A stretch of DNA of 59,538 bases, taken from NCBI GenBank assembly GCA_049513055.1, contig JBEKWN010000017.1:1-59538 (forward strand), written 5' to 3'. Under the pieces are notes generated by a model. It worked only from the letters and a program-made list of their open reading frames with translations. It did no database searches and was not told the origin of the DNA. This document shows, piece after piece, positions 25,257-34,054 of the stretch (positions are counted from its first letter, which is position 1; the number at the start of each line of letters is the position of its first letter). Made by a program: the position numbers and the translations under genes. Source of the stretch: UBA1163 sp049513055 (GTDB taxonomy: Bacteria; Desulfobacterota; BSN033; UBA1163).

Positions 25257-26407
25257 TATCTGACAGTTTCCCAGACAATCGATTTTCTCCCTGTCAGGGT
25301 GCGGAAAAAGGCTGTGATGGATGCGGCGTTCACTACGCAGTAGTAAAGAGGCAGAGCAAGAAGCTTGGCTTTTTTTCCACTCCTGTCGAGCAAGTATCCG
25401 GCACCGGCCCCCAGGTAAAACAATACCTGGACAATAAAGCAAAGGTTGTAGAACAGTTCGCCAATTAATAAGAAATTACTCACCAGTAGTAACGGCAACA
25501 TAAAGGGGATCATCCAGCGAAGCACCTTATGGGAAAATAGCTGAAAGGAGATAAATCCATATTTAAATGGATTAAAGAGACTTCGCATATACCAGAGTCC
25601 ATTCATCCCACGAGAAATGACCCGAACGCGCATGCCGAATTCCTCTTTGGAGGTCTCGGTAGTCTCCTCATAGGCCACAGCCTCCGGTTCGAAAGAAATT
25701 CGAAACCCCTTTTCAAGGATTTTCAAAGGTTCGACCAGGTCACTGATGATATCCCGAGGTAATGGTTCATACAGGTCACGGCGCACCGAGTAGATGCAAC
25801 CACAACAACCCGTGATGGTCTGGATTCGGGTTTGGAGTCTTTTGATTAGATTCTCATATTTCCAGAAAAGGACCGTTCCAAGACCTACCGCAGCCCCTGT
25901 AGGATTTATGTACTCATATCTGCCGCTCACTGCTCCAACCTGTGGGTCAGCATAATTTCGTACAATCTTTCTGATGGCATCCTCCTTATAGCTTGTGGTG
26001 GCATCCGAAAAGATGATGATGTCACCGGTTGCCTTAGCGACGGTTTGGTTCTGAGTTTCTGTCTTGCCCACGCGGCCTTCAACCCGTTTTAGAATTACAC
26101 CCTGGTCATGAAACTGCTTAACAACAGTGTCGGTAGAGTCAGTTGACCCATCGGAGGCAACAACCACTTCAAGTTTTTCTACGGGATAGTCTAAGTGGAG
26201 GGTATTTTTGAGCTTGGCTGCAATGGAGTGCTCCTCGTTATAAGCCGTGATTAAGAAGGTAACGCGCGGATATACCTCCTTCTTCTTTATCGGTCGGTTA
26301 ATAAACAAGGAAAGTAGCAGGATGAAAAGAGAATATCCCGCGTAAGTATAGAAAATGATAAAAATTATTAACCAGAAAATCACTTCAATCATAATGTCAA
26401 ATGACAA
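25256..26407 (-). CDS. Membrane family 2 glycosyltransferase
   Basis: A 383-residue GT2 enzyme. There is one N-terminal transmembrane segment (about residues 7-32), a GT-A domain with TFLITAYNEEHSI, EVVVASDGSTDSTDTVVKQF and the metal motif IIFSDATTSYK, and an SDLVEPLKILEKGFR acceptor-side motif. Three or so C-terminal membrane segments follow from about 295. The topology is that of processive or lipid-linked transferases. It overlaps the formyltransferase start by one base and follows an AT-rich palindromic gap after the O-antigen ligase gene. Confidence 0.87.
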   Translation of the reverse strand: MSFDIMIEVIFWLIIFIIFYTYAGYSLFILLLSLFINRPIKKKEVYPRVTFLITAYNEEHSIAAKLKNTLHLDYPVEKLEVVVASDGSTDSTDTVVKQFHDQGVILKRVEGRVGKTETQNQTVAKATGDIIIFSDATTSYKEDAIRKIVRNYADPQVGAVSGRYEYINPTGAAVGLGTVLFWKYENLIKRLQTRIQTITGCCGCIYSVRRDLYEPLPRDIISDLVEPLKILEKGFRISFEPEAVAYEETTETSKEEFGMRVRVISRGMNGLWYMRSLFNPFKYGFISFQLFSHKVLRWMIPFMLPLLLVSNFLLIGELFYNLCFIVQVLFYLGAGAGYLLDRSGKKAKLLALPLYYCVVNAASITAFFRTLTGRKSIVWETVR

Positions 26408-26411
26408 AGTT

Positions 26412-26532
26412 CAAAGTTCAAATGAAATAAAGACAATGTCAAATTTCAAAGATCAAATTTTAATTAACGCTAAGGGGAAATTTTATATTTTGCTATCTTA
26501 CATTTGGATTTTTTTTTGACATTTGAACTTTG
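26412..26532. repeat. AT-rich inverted repeat
   Basis: The arm CAAAGTTCAAATG at 26412-26424 is exactly inverted at 26520-26532 (CATTTGAACTTTG), with further short repeats of TTCAAA between. It fills the gap between the O-antigen ligase and the membrane GT2. It could form a long stem in the transcript; a terminator is possible but no GC-rich stem is seen. Confidence 0.6.
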
Positions 26533-26565
26533 GAATTTAGGATTTGGTCCTTAACTGAGGAGAGC

Positions 26566-27966
26566 TCAACTGATAGGAAATTCTACTATATTAGAGTTAT
26601 GCTCTTTAGCTATCACTTCCTTTTTTATTTTCAACTTGCTGTTTTCCTGATCTACCAGGGCCCAGAAGATCCAGTAGAGACCGCTTATCTGTAGGTAGAC
26701 CCAGCGCTCACCAAAAATATTCACCACCATTGATCCTACCACAGCGCAGAGGAATCCAAACCCAAGCGCCTTTACCAGTTCCTCATCGCCATTTCTATAA
26801 AGTCTCCACCCGCTCCTCAAAGCAAGAAAATAGAGCCATAGGTAGATAAAAAGGCCAATAAGACCCTGTTCAGCCATGGTCTTGAGGTAGACGTTATGGG
26901 TATCCCACCCGGTTAGTTTCCCGAAGGTTCTAAATCCTGTGCCAACAATTGGATTATCAGAAAAATAGGTTAAAGCCTTTTCCCATAGATGTGATCTTCC
27001 AGCAGTAAACAGCTTCGTACTTCCTAAAGAAACTACTTCGCTTGTCTCTTCCTCTTCTACGACAAAGATGCCTTCTACCCGCTCCACCACAGACAGAGGG
27101 ACAACCAATTTCCAGACTACGAGAAAGATAACAAGTGGTACCAATAGCTTTCTTGTCCTTATAAAACCGATAAAAAATAGCCCTACCAAAAAGCCAACAT
27201 AAGCACCTCTCGAGTAGGTGTACATTAATGTATAGATTCCACCACAGATCAGAATAACATAAGCTATTCGGCGCCAGAAGTGTCTGTCAACCAAAAAAAG
27301 GCCGATAATAAACAATGTGTATATGGTGTGTAAAGCGCCAAATGCATTCGCGTTCAGAAAACCAAGCGTTCCATCGACCCGGCTTTCATGGAAGTAATGG
27401 GTATGTTGAACCCATCCGAAAGATTGCCGAAATTTAAAATCCATGGCTAAGAATGAAAAAAAGAGCAGAATAAAAAGCGCATATTTCCATTTACGATCTC
27501 TCAAATTGTAGTAGGTAATTAAATAAAGAAAAGGCATAATCATGTAATTTTTCCAATCGGCCAATCGCTGGTTATCGAAACCGGGGAAAATGTCTTCTCC
27601 TAAATAGGATGAACCGATAAAAAAACTAAACAAAGAATAGCTCAAAAACAGAATGATGGGCAGTAACAGGGGCGATGGCCCAATAGATTGTTCCTGTTTT
27701 TTCCTATTTTGAAATAGCCATCCAAGAAGCATGGCTATGACAAGTACATCGATAATCTGGTTGGCAAGGAAAAGGTCGGATTTGATCGCCTTGTTCAAAA
27801 GAGTATAAATCGGTAAAAAGAATGCAATAAATAAAATGCCTAACTCGCTTCTATAAAAAAGGGCTAAGAAGGCGATCAGGAAAACCAGCCCGTATACAAC
27901 ATAAGGGTAATATGGAGAAAGCCCGAAAGATAAGTATTTGCCAAGTCCTAATCCTAATCCTATCAT
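26566..27966 (-). CDS. O-antigen ligase/polymerase-family membrane protein
   Basis: A 466-residue polytopic protein with around eleven hydrophobic segments. The Wzy/WaaL signature appears as YTYSRGAYVGFLVGLFFIGF and, after a large periplasmic loop, TGFRTFGKLTGWDTHNVYLK followed by TMAEQGLIGLFIY. The family joins lipid-linked repeat units to one another or to an acceptor on the periplasmic side. In exosortase A loci a member of this family is regularly found as a putative O-glycosylation ligase, which may be its role here. It follows a GT4 gene by 73 bases. Confidence 0.85.
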   Translation of the reverse strand: MIGLGLGLGKYLSFGLSPYYPYVVYGLVFLIAFLALFYRSELGILFIAFFLPIYTLLNKAIKSDLFLANQIIDVLVIAMLLGWLFQNRKKQEQSIGPSPLLLPIILFLSYSLFSFFIGSSYLGEDIFPGFDNQRLADWKNYMIMPFLYLITYYNLRDRKWKYALFILLFFSFLAMDFKFRQSFGWVQHTHYFHESRVDGTLGFLNANAFGALHTIYTLFIIGLFLVDRHFWRRIAYVILICGGIYTLMYTYSRGAYVGFLVGLFFIGFIRTRKLLVPLVIFLVVWKLVVPLSVVERVEGIFVVEEEETSEVVSLGSTKLFTAGRSHLWEKALTYFSDNPIVGTGFRTFGKLTGWDTHNVYLKTMAEQGLIGLFIYLWLYFLALRSGWRLYRNGDEELVKALGFGFLCAVVGSMVVNIFGERWVYLQISGLYWIFWALVDQENSKLKIKKEVIAKEHNSNIVEFPIS

Positions 27967-28039
27967 TGTTCACCTATTTCCATAATAATTTTTAATGTGA
28001 AGAAAATACGGAATCTATCTATCAAAGCTAAAATATCCT

Positions 28040-29203
28040 CTATTTTCCCCTGGATTCGAAAATACTCATATTGAGTTTTTCAAGCTCTCTCGATTTCTCA
28101 CGCCAATCAAAAGTTCTCTCCACCCATTCCCTGCCGTTTCTCCCCAAGGTTCTCCTGAGTTGTTCATCTTTTAATATTTTAATAATACAGGACGCAATTT
28201 CATCTACATTCATCGGATCCACTCGATAACCGGTGATGCCCTCAAGGACAGAATCTTCCGTTCCACCGCTCTTTCCGGCTACGACTGGTTTCCCTGCAGC
28301 GCTTGCCTCGGTGAAAACCATTCCGAAACCTTCAGGTCCGTCTTGTATCGTCTCTCGATTTATCATCACGAATACATCACAAATGCTATATAAATTAAAG
28401 AGCTTTCCCTGGGGCACGAATCCGAGAAACTTAACATGGTTTTCCAGACCTAATTCAGCAACCAAGCTTTTTAATCTTTCTTCATACGGGCCCCTACCTC
28501 CAACAAGGTAAACCGCATTGGGTACATTCGCCAAAATCTTCGGCATAGCACTGATAACGCTGTCCTGACCTTTTCTCTCAACAAGACGGCCAACCGTGAG
28601 AATTACCTTTTTCCCATCTAGACCAAGCTCTCGGAGGAGTTCATTATCTTTCCACTTCGGGTTAAATTTTTTATAATCCACGCCCGGAGTGATTTTAAAA
28701 ACCTTTTCGTACCCCCCGTTAAGATCCCTCTTTACTCCCTCCTCAGCGTATGTGCATGCGGCAACTATTCGTTCTGCATTTCTCAAGACAATCTTTCTGA
28801 ACTTTGGTTGAAACCGAAACTGCTGAAACCAAGTGTTTCCTTCTCCATGGACATAATAAACATAAGGAATTCCAAGAAGCTTCTTCAAAATCAAACCAAT
28901 CGCCCCCGCTGGTAAAAAATCCCCACAGTGAACAATATCAATTCTTTCTTTAACTATTAAATAAATTGTCCATAATAACGGCGAAAGGAAGTGCGGCAGC
29001 TGATAAATTTTCCAATTTGGCAAAGGATGCCCTTTTCTGATGATTTTTATTCGTTGTTTCTTATCAAACTCTTGATATCCATTTATTTTCTTCGTCAGTA
29101 CAACAACATTCTCCCTGTTATAATTAACACAAAGATTATAATAATAGATTCTTGAACCCCCTTCACTGGGTGGAAAGTTATCGGTTAAAAAAAGCATTTT
29201 CAT
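28040..29203 (-). CDS. Family 4 glycosyltransferase (GT-B)
   Basis: A 387-residue GT4 enzyme. It opens MLFLTDNFPPSEGGSRIYYY. The donor domain has VILTVGRLVERKGQDSVISA, AVYLVGGRGPYEERLKSLVA and the acidic motif GPEGFGMVFTEASAAGKPVV with AGKSGGTEDSVL. Length and order are normal. It transfers one sugar in the cytoplasm; specificity is unknown. It ends a run of glycosyltransferases (32330 to 28040) with small gaps, so all are probably on the same transcript as the ligase that follows. Confidence 0.88.
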   Translation of the reverse strand: MKMLFLTDNFPPSEGGSRIYYYNLCVNYNRENVVVLTKKINGYQEFDKKQRIKIIRKGHPLPNWKIYQLPHFLSPLLWTIYLIVKERIDIVHCGDFLPAGAIGLILKKLLGIPYVYYVHGEGNTWFQQFRFQPKFRKIVLRNAERIVAACTYAEEGVKRDLNGGYEKVFKITPGVDYKKFNPKWKDNELLRELGLDGKKVILTVGRLVERKGQDSVISAMPKILANVPNAVYLVGGRGPYEERLKSLVAELGLENHVKFLGFVPQGKLFNLYSICDVFVMINRETIQDGPEGFGMVFTEASAAGKPVVAGKSGGTEDSVLEGITGYRVDPMNVDEIASCIIKILKDEQLRRTLGRNGREWVERTFDWREKSRELEKLNMSIFESRGK

Positions 29204-29233
29204 GGGGATAATCTTTACTTCGGTCTACTATTT

Positions 29234-30127
29234 TTACCTGGAGCGAATAAAAGGCTTCATCAAATGAAAGTAGAAAGGATGTGCCAATCTCCATAAGCTA
29301 AAATCATATTTGAAGCTTTCACCGACGCAAAAGATGAATGACTTTATATCATGAACATCAGTCAGGTAATTCCTTCCAAGCCTCCATAAATTATGTGCAT
29401 ATACTCTGGCAACATCTTTATTCCCATCATCTGCTATTTTTTTACTGTGCTTTTTTAGCAATTTCAGGGCGTAATCATACTTTTTCTTATATTTTGTCTT
29501 TACGAGGCTGTTACTCCTTATTTTATAGATATATAATGGCTCTGGAACATAACTAAAACGCTTACCTGCAAGTATCATTCTGATATTAATGTCCCAATCC
29601 TCCCTGATACGCATATCTTCGTCATAAAGACCGATCTCAAAAAGACTCTTTTTTCTAAAAAAAGGAGCCCTTCTGATGAAATCATCAGCTAAGATTTGAG
29701 TGTCCAAATTGTTTTCTGGTATATTGCACCTCTGGACTTCCTCTTTGATTTCTGATCCTGTATTTTCAATTCTAAGAATATCAATCAGACACCATTCTGT
29801 ATCCTCCTTTTCAATCCGTTCCAAGCACATGGAGACCATTCGCCTGTCCAGTTCGTCATCAGCATCCAAAAAAGCTAAAAACTCACCAGTTGATTTAAGG
29901 ATTCCCGTATTACGCGCGCCTGGGAGGCCTTTATTTTCCTGAAAAATGTATTTTATCAAACCTGCATTTTCGTAAGCCTTTATGATTTCATGCGTGTTAT
30001 CTTTTGATCCGTCGTCAACAACAATTATTTCTATATCCTTGTATGTCTGGCCCAGAGCGGATTCAACGGCTGCAACAATATATTGGGCGCAATTGAACGT
30101 AGGGATAACCACACTAACTCTTGCCAT
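29234..30127 (-). CDS. Family 2 glycosyltransferase
   Basis: A 297-residue GT2 enzyme with VSVVIPTFNCAQYIVAAVES at the start, IEIIVVDDGSKDNTHEIIKA and the metal motif FLAFLDADDELD near residue 90. MRIREDWDINIRMILAGKRF is the acceptor-side acidic motif. There are no membrane segments. It starts two bases after the stop of another GT2 gene (30130-31083) with which it shares its N-terminal half, so the two probably arose by duplication and now add different sugars. Confidence 0.88.
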   Translation of the reverse strand: MARVSVVIPTFNCAQYIVAAVESALGQTYKDIEIIVVDDGSKDNTHEIIKAYENAGLIKYIFQENKGLPGARNTGILKSTGEFLAFLDADDELDRRMVSMCLERIEKEDTEWCLIDILRIENTGSEIKEEVQRCNIPENNLDTQILADDFIRRAPFFRKKSLFEIGLYDEDMRIREDWDINIRMILAGKRFSYVPEPLYIYKIRSNSLVKTKYKKKYDYALKLLKKHSKKIADDGNKDVARVYAHNLWRLGRNYLTDVHDIKSFIFCVGESFKYDFSLWRLAHPFYFHLMKPFIRSR

Positions 30128-30129
30128 TT

Positions 30130-31083
30130 CTATAATCCTTTCTGTCCACTTTCCTTTATAATTTTTCTCTTTATTATTCTTATTCTGCCAATCATCTTAG
30201 CGTTCAAATAGGTTGATAATATATATATATATATGGGTATTGAAGTCTTTTCAAATCTTAACGCATTTAAAAAATACTTCCTGGCATTAACCAAATCATA
30301 TTTGCAAAAATATTCATAGCCTATTGACCAATTTAACCTTAAATATCTATCATTTATTTTCTCCCTTGGAATTTTTGAAACATGTTCAGAATACAAATTT
30401 TTCATCTTTTTTAATACGTTAAGAACTCCAATATTCATTCCAATAGTATCCCTACTCGAATTATCATTATGTATGCGGTAAACTCCTGTAACAACATCCT
30501 GATATCCAACTTTAAAGTTTGCTGCGACTCTCAGCCATAAATCATAATCTTCAGCTTTTCTAAGACCCTCATCAAAAAGACCTGCAACATTTAGAGATTC
30601 ACGCCTTAATACGACTGTAGATATGTTGACAAAATTACCAAGATATAATTCCTCAAAAATAGAGAAGCTTCTGTGTCTTTTTATTATCGGCAAATCAGGA
30701 GTAATAATAGAATCATTTGTACCAATACTGATGTTTGAATGTACCATGGCAACGTCAGTATGATCCAAAAAATAATTTACCTGTAATTTCAATTTTTCGG
30801 GGAACCAGATGTCATCAGCATCTAAAAGAGCTATTAAATCGCCGTGAGATAATTTAATCGCAGTATTTCTTGCAGCTGATTGCCCCTTGTTATTTTGAAA
30901 ATAATATTTTATTTTGCCCTCTGAAATGTATTTTAATAACAGTTCTCTCGTATTATCCGTCGAACCATCATCCATAACAATTATCTCGAAATCCTTATAT
31001 GTCTGGTTCAAGACGGATTCTATAGCCTTGGTGATGTAGCGAGCACAATTGTATGTGGGGATAATCACCGATACCTTATTCAT
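30130..31083 (-). CDS. Family 2 glycosyltransferase
   Basis: A 317-residue GT2 enzyme: VSVIIPTYNCARYITKAIES, FEIIVMDDGSTDNTRELLLK, the metal motif LIALLDADDIWF and LRKAEDYDLWLRVAANFKVG. The C-terminal 80 residues form a basic helical tail without membrane segments. It resembles the next gene downstream over the GT-A core, but the C-terminal parts differ, which suggests different acceptors. It follows a GT4-like gene by 20 bases. Confidence 0.88.
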   Translation of the reverse strand: MNKVSVIIPTYNCARYITKAIESVLNQTYKDFEIIVMDDGSTDNTRELLLKYISEGKIKYYFQNNKGQSAARNTAIKLSHGDLIALLDADDIWFPEKLKLQVNYFLDHTDVAMVHSNISIGTNDSIITPDLPIIKRHRSFSIFEELYLGNFVNISTVVLRRESLNVAGLFDEGLRKAEDYDLWLRVAANFKVGYQDVVTGVYRIHNDNSSRDTIGMNIGVLNVLKKMKNLYSEHVSKIPREKINDRYLRLNWSIGYEYFCKYDLVNARKYFLNALRFEKTSIPIYIYILSTYLNAKMIGRIRIIKRKIIKESGQKGL

Positions 31084-31103
31084 AGGATTAATAATTAGTG
31101 ATT

Positions 31104-32330
31104 CTAAAACTTGTGACTTTTGAATAGACTCATTAATACATTTTCCATAGCTTCGTTAAATTTAGCTGTCGAATATTTTGAAAGAACAACTTCACACAAA
31201 TTATAGACTAACGTATTATACAGGTTTTGATTTTGGAGCTCAGTATATCGTGATAAGAAAGTATCCTTATCCTCGAACAATAAAAGGTCTTTACCAGCAA
31301 CCAAATCTAATCCATACGCTCCCACAGGAGTTGAAATAACAGGCCTCTTTGAAAGGCCAGCCTCTAAAATCTTTATACGAGTACCGCCGCCGCTCATTAA
31401 AGGTACAATTATTACGCCACACTCTTTATAATAAACCCTTACATCCTCAACATCTGGATAAACCTTTATACCCTCATACCTCCGGCATAGATTCAATATG
31501 TCTTCTTTGGGTGATTTACCGACAATATATATCTTAACATCATTATATTTTCTCCTGACGTCTGGCAGAATTGATTCAATAAACCATTCTAAGCCGGCAA
31601 CATTTGGTCTATAATTTAGTGTTCCAACAAAAAGAATGTTCTTTATTTTATTGAACCCCTCTCCAAAATTATAATTCATAAAAAATTCATTACGATAAAT
31701 GTTCGGAACAACGAATGTATTCTCCCTCTGCTTGCCTCCAGCCATTTTTTTCCCATCTTTTTCCGAACAAAAAATCGCCGTACCAAAACAGAGGCATCTT
31801 TTTTCATAGTTCATTAAAAACCTTTTGTCCAAATATGTTCTCAACTTCCAGTATATTCCTTTGTTCTCGCCGGAGGTTACATCGTAAAGCGAGTCGGACA
31901 AAATATCATCATAATCAATTATTACTCTTTTCCTGTAATCTTTTGCCAGATTTAATAAACTCGCTGCATTATAAGCGTACCGAGAAAGAATAATGTCATA
32001 CTCCTTAGAATATATTAACGAGGATAGTCCTTTTTCTAGCGATAATTCCGCCTCACTAATAATCCATGGTAATCTGTTGATTAGTCTATGAATTCTTTTG
32101 CCAAATCTTCTTATTCCTTTTACTCTATTTATTTTCCCGTCCCCCTCCATTAAATATTCTCTATTGAATGGGTTTTCCAAAGTATGATCTCTATATTTAC
32201 CTTGTTTGTAAACCAAATCGATAGTTCCATAATTTTGGAAGAACCTAACAAAATTCATAGTCCGCATTCGGCTACCATGATCTTCTGGTAAGGGGAAATC
32301 ATAAGAAATTAGTAATATTTTTTTCATCAA
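31104..32330 (-). CDS. GT4-type glycosyltransferase
   Basis: A 408-residue GT-B protein. The start ILLISYDFPLPEDHGSRMRT and the middle LCFGTAIFCSEKDGKKMAGG resemble the sugar transferases found in PEP-CTERM loci. The donor domain shows ILFVGTLNYRPNVAGLEWFI, KIYIVGKSPKEDILNLCRRY and MSGGGTRIKILEAGLSKRPV with STPVGAYGLDLV. It transfers a sugar in the cytoplasm. Upstream lies a stretch of about 600 bases with decayed glycosyltransferase fragments. Confidence 0.83.
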   Translation of the reverse strand: MMKKILLISYDFPLPEDHGSRMRTMNFVRFFQNYGTIDLVYKQGKYRDHTLENPFNREYLMEGDGKINRVKGIRRFGKRIHRLINRLPWIISEAELSLEKGLSSLIYSKEYDIILSRYAYNAASLLNLAKDYRKRVIIDYDDILSDSLYDVTSGENKGIYWKLRTYLDKRFLMNYEKRCLCFGTAIFCSEKDGKKMAGGKQRENTFVVPNIYRNEFFMNYNFGEGFNKIKNILFVGTLNYRPNVAGLEWFIESILPDVRRKYNDVKIYIVGKSPKEDILNLCRRYEGIKVYPDVEDVRVYYKECGVIIVPLMSGGGTRIKILEAGLSKRPVISTPVGAYGLDLVAGKDLLLFEDKDTFLSRYTELQNQNLYNTLVYNLCEVVLSKYSTAKFNEAMENVLMSLFKSHKF

Positions 32331-32487
32331 AAAACTTTATAACTAAATAAGAAATATTTAAATTATTTCTTGAGTTTATAAGATATTTCTGATTTATTCG
32401 ATGTTTTTTCAAAAAACATTGAATTCATTTCTCTCTCTATGAACTTTGAGATATATCATCCCATTTTTTCCGTTACTTTCGCAGATA

Positions 32488-32714
32488 TTAACCGGATATC
32501 GACATAGTTAGCTTTATTTTAATTTCACGCCTTTTTGTTTCTTCAGCCTTTCGAAGGTCCTTCACATCTTTTGTAACCTGATATTTTAAATAAAGTCTTG
32601 AATAATGAACATCAACGGTGTCTATAATAACTGGACAATTCGACTGTAATATTTTTATTTTTGGTAGGCAGTGTTCGGCCACGAAATAGAATTCTAATAT
32701 TGCTGCTTTAAATT
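32488..32714 (-). pseudogene. Remnant of a GT4-like glycosyltransferase region
   Basis: An in-frame stretch reads KAAILEFYFVAEHCLPKIKI, then CPVIIDTVDVHYSRLYLKYQ and KDLRKAEETKRREIKI. This is the characteristic start of a GT4-like domain found in large multi-domain glycosyltransferases (VIIDTVDVHY with AEETKRREI). No donor domain follows. Homology ends at KIKL and a TAA comes eight codons later. It overlaps, in another frame, the end of the GT2 fragment, as expected of a frameshifted, deleted gene. Confidence 0.6.
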
Positions 32715-32879
32715 TATTTTTTTGTCAAAATTTTTAACGATTGCTTCAGTGTTGTCTGTAGATCCATCATTTACACAGACTACTTCAAAATTCTTATAGC
32801 TTTGGGAATAGACGGTTTCCAGTGCCTGTTTTATATATTTTTCGCCATTAAAAACCAGTATGATTACACTTACAAGCAT
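32694..32879 (-). pseudogene. N-terminal fragment of a family 2 glycosyltransferase
   Basis: 61 codons from an ATG encode MLVSVIILVFNGEKYIKQAL and FEVVCVNDGSTDNTEAIVKN, the nucleotide-binding start of a GT2 domain. It stops at residue 61, before the DxD motif, so it cannot be active. Together with the GT4-like remnant it fills 32488-32879. The rest of the gap (32331-32487) holds nothing I recognise. Confidence 0.7.
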
Positions 32880-32927
32880 AAGCTATTTTTTATTACATTT
32901 ATTTTTGACTACCAAGTGATTTCTAAC

Positions 32928-33779
32928 TCAAAACCATTTCTTTTGTGTAATGGATACGGGCCCAGTAATAAAATTTTTTTGTTGAGAAAATGAATAGTTC
33001 ACCATAGTGCAATCAAACTCTATTACTCGAAAAGTTGACCGATCTATAGATACAGGAAACAATCCAGTAATTCTAAATCCATGTGATTCATAAAATGATA
33101 GGGCCTCAGACATAAGCGCTCCCCCCTCATATATTGGAATTACCGAAACCTCTGATTGCAATCCTACCACTTTTTCAACATACTCTCCTAACCCTGAAAA
33201 AACCTGTAAGTCATAGCCTTGGGTGTCAATTTTAAGAAAAAAATAGGGGTTTTTCATATTATCGACTATTTTACTCAAAACAAAATCTAACCGACGAACT
33301 TCTACCTCCTGTTTTCGTTTAACTTTAGAGATATTTCCGAATAATTCTTTAGATTTTAAATTCGGTTTGAATAATGAACTAAATTGTGTTTCATCTGTAA
33401 CATGAATTTGAGTTGTAAAATTTTTTTCTCCTAAAGCAAAAGGGTAGACGGTCCACTTTGAGTCAAATCTTGAACACTTTTTTAATTCATCAAAAGATTC
33501 TTTAACTGGCTCAAAAGAGATAATATTCTCTTTATACCCCAGTTTTCGTAATTCAAGAGCATATTGCCCTCTGTTAGCACCAACATCTAGAATACAGTTA
33601 ACTTTGCATTTCTTTAATAAATCAATAAGATGTTGTTTTAACATGTAATTATACAAATACTTATTTCGTTCAAATTTATCAATATTCTTTTTTATGATCA
33701 AAAAATTATACTCTATTCTCATAACATTGTACCCTAATATTTTAAGTGCATCGGATAATATCTTTTTGTACAATTTCAC
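32928..33779 (-). CDS. FkbM-family methyltransferase
   Basis: A 283-residue SAM-dependent methyltransferase of the FkbM type. It has CILDVGANRGQYALELRKLG (motif I), IISFEPVKESFDELKKC (acidic loop), VEVRRLDFVLSKIV, FFLKIDTQGYDLQVFSGL and the C-terminal GFRITGLFPVSIDRSTFRVI with EFDCTMV. FkbM enzymes O-methylate sugars or small molecules; in glycan loci they often cap chains. It lies between the Wzt ATPase (275-base gap, nothing recognised) and decayed glycosyltransferase fragments. Base composition is slightly more AT-rich than the neighbours, hinting at separate acquisition. Confidence 0.85.
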   Translation of the reverse strand: MKLYKKILSDALKILGYNVMRIEYNFLIIKKNIDKFERNKYLYNYMLKQHLIDLLKKCKVNCILDVGANRGQYALELRKLGYKENIISFEPVKESFDELKKCSRFDSKWTVYPFALGEKNFTTQIHVTDETQFSSLFKPNLKSKELFGNISKVKRKQEVEVRRLDFVLSKIVDNMKNPYFFLKIDTQGYDLQVFSGLGEYVEKVVGLQSEVSVIPIYEGGALMSEALSFYESHGFRITGLFPVSIDRSTFRVIEFDCTMVNYSFSQQKNFITGPVSITQKKWF

Positions 33780-34054
33780 TATATATCCTAATCTTTATTA
33801 AAAATTTTATTTAACTAATTACTTTATTGAGTGACGTTGTGAGACCCAAACTTCTGAACCCATTGGCAAGAATCATGGAATTACAAAGCGTTAAAACAGC
33901 GTTGCTGTGAAACAAGGAGAAATTTCAAAGGATTACCACCAAGTATTGTTTATGGATTAAAAAGGATCCGAACACTAAGTTAAACTCAGAAATAAAAAAA
34001 TCAAACTTGATGTCAGACTGCAAACAATTAAGTTTATCTTTAAGATCATTCCAG

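Noticed and set aside
25257..25442. N-terminal extension of the formyltransferase frame
   Set aside because: It overlaps the upstream glycosyltransferase in another frame and has no family similarity; the TAATG junction gives a better start.
33780..34054. Possible small gene between wzt and the FkbM methyltransferase
   Set aside because: Only very short frames interrupted by stops, with no recognisable motif or ribosome site.
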